Origin: Ancylobacter pratisalsi
GTDB taxonomy: Bacteria > Pseudomonadota > Alphaproteobacteria > Rhizobiales > Xanthobacteraceae
Assembly (NCBI RefSeq): GCF_010669125.1
Contig: NZ_CP048630.1
Location: 992,001-1,056,000, forward strand
Direction of reading: 5' to 3'
Length of the DNA: 64,000 bases
In this document: positions 63,991-64,000 of the stretch, piece by piece
How the letters are laid out: the number at the start of each line of letters is the position of its first letter
Position numbering within the stretch: position 1 is the first letter of the stretch
Program-made: the position numbers and the translations under genes
Notes under the pieces: generated by a model
Database searches by the model: none
What the model was told of the DNA's origin: nothing
Seen by the model: only the letters and a program-made list of their open reading frames with translations

Positions 63991-64000
63991 ATGCGACAAC
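63991..64000 (+). CDS. Start of a gene cut by the right window edge
   Basis: ATG CGA CAA C, preceded by GAAGGAGAAAAACCC and an ECF-like promoter. Only MRQ is visible. The leader and first codons match the locus at 55545. Nothing can be said about its product. Confidence 0.5.

Noticed and set aside
1..64000. Searched for tRNA, rRNA and CRISPR arrays by eye
   Set aside because: No rRNA blocks, no cloverleaf with T-loop and CCA, and no regularly spaced repeats were recognised; a short ncRNA could still be missed.

Overview
The window is 64 kb of GC-rich DNA with the gene content of an alphaproteobacterium, most likely of the Hyphomicrobiales (Xanthobacteraceae-like). This rests on gene families and base composition only, not on any database comparison. 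It mixes complete catabolic, transport and regulatory operons with scarred accessory DNA that carries transposon remnants, truncated genes and short dispersed repeats. I see no rRNA, tRNA or CRISPR array.

1-8.4 kb (minus strand) is a carbohydrate or polyol utilisation operon: LacI-type regulator, AGPS-like FAD oxidoreductase, FGGY sugar kinase, then ABC ATPase, binding protein and two permeases, the last cut by the left edge. A clear operator palindrome lies between the regulator and the operon. 8.5-10.1 kb holds decayed genes (siderophore-interacting protein, class C beta-lactamase-like protein) and a C12 tract. 10.1-15.6 kb carries a 1080-residue autotransporter divergent from an OmpR/ToxR-type winged-helix regulator. 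15.6-17.0 kb is a graveyard with IS3 transposase and LysR remnants and composite repeats.

17.0-24.1 kb is an Lrp/AsnC regulator divergent from a class III aminotransferase, binding protein, two amino-acid-type permeases, cupin, hydroxyacid dehydrogenase and DAO-type oxidase. It looks like an uptake and oxidation pathway for an amine or amino acid, but no transporter ATPase is encoded.

24.1-49.6 kb behaves like an accessory island. It starts with an AT-rich GIY-YIG gene broken by one stop codon and a small tyrosine recombinase. A 58-bp copy of the recombinase 3' end recurs at 49.5 kb in the same orientation. Between the two copies lie MarR/VOC and LysR/MFS pairs, a ferric-reductase-like flavocytochrome, a frameshifted VIT1-type transporter and P-type ATPase, an ApbE/PepSY-flavodoxin-reductase/DUF2271 redox module with its own two-component system, and a complete kdpFABCDE operon.

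49.6-64 kb contains an orphan sensor kinase, two alpha/beta hydrolases, a LysR/NTF2/SDR locus, an excisionase-HTH plus GAF protein, and a minus-strand group with PAP2, DoxX, cytochrome P450, an atypical response regulator, a GMC oxidoreductase and a secreted NTF2-like protein. Three copies of one bipartite promoter-like motif (GGAATAA, 15 nt, GTCT/GTCC) occur here. Two of them are followed by hairpins that would mask the ribosome-binding site. The same masking arrangement appears before the FAD oxidoreductase and the recombinase.
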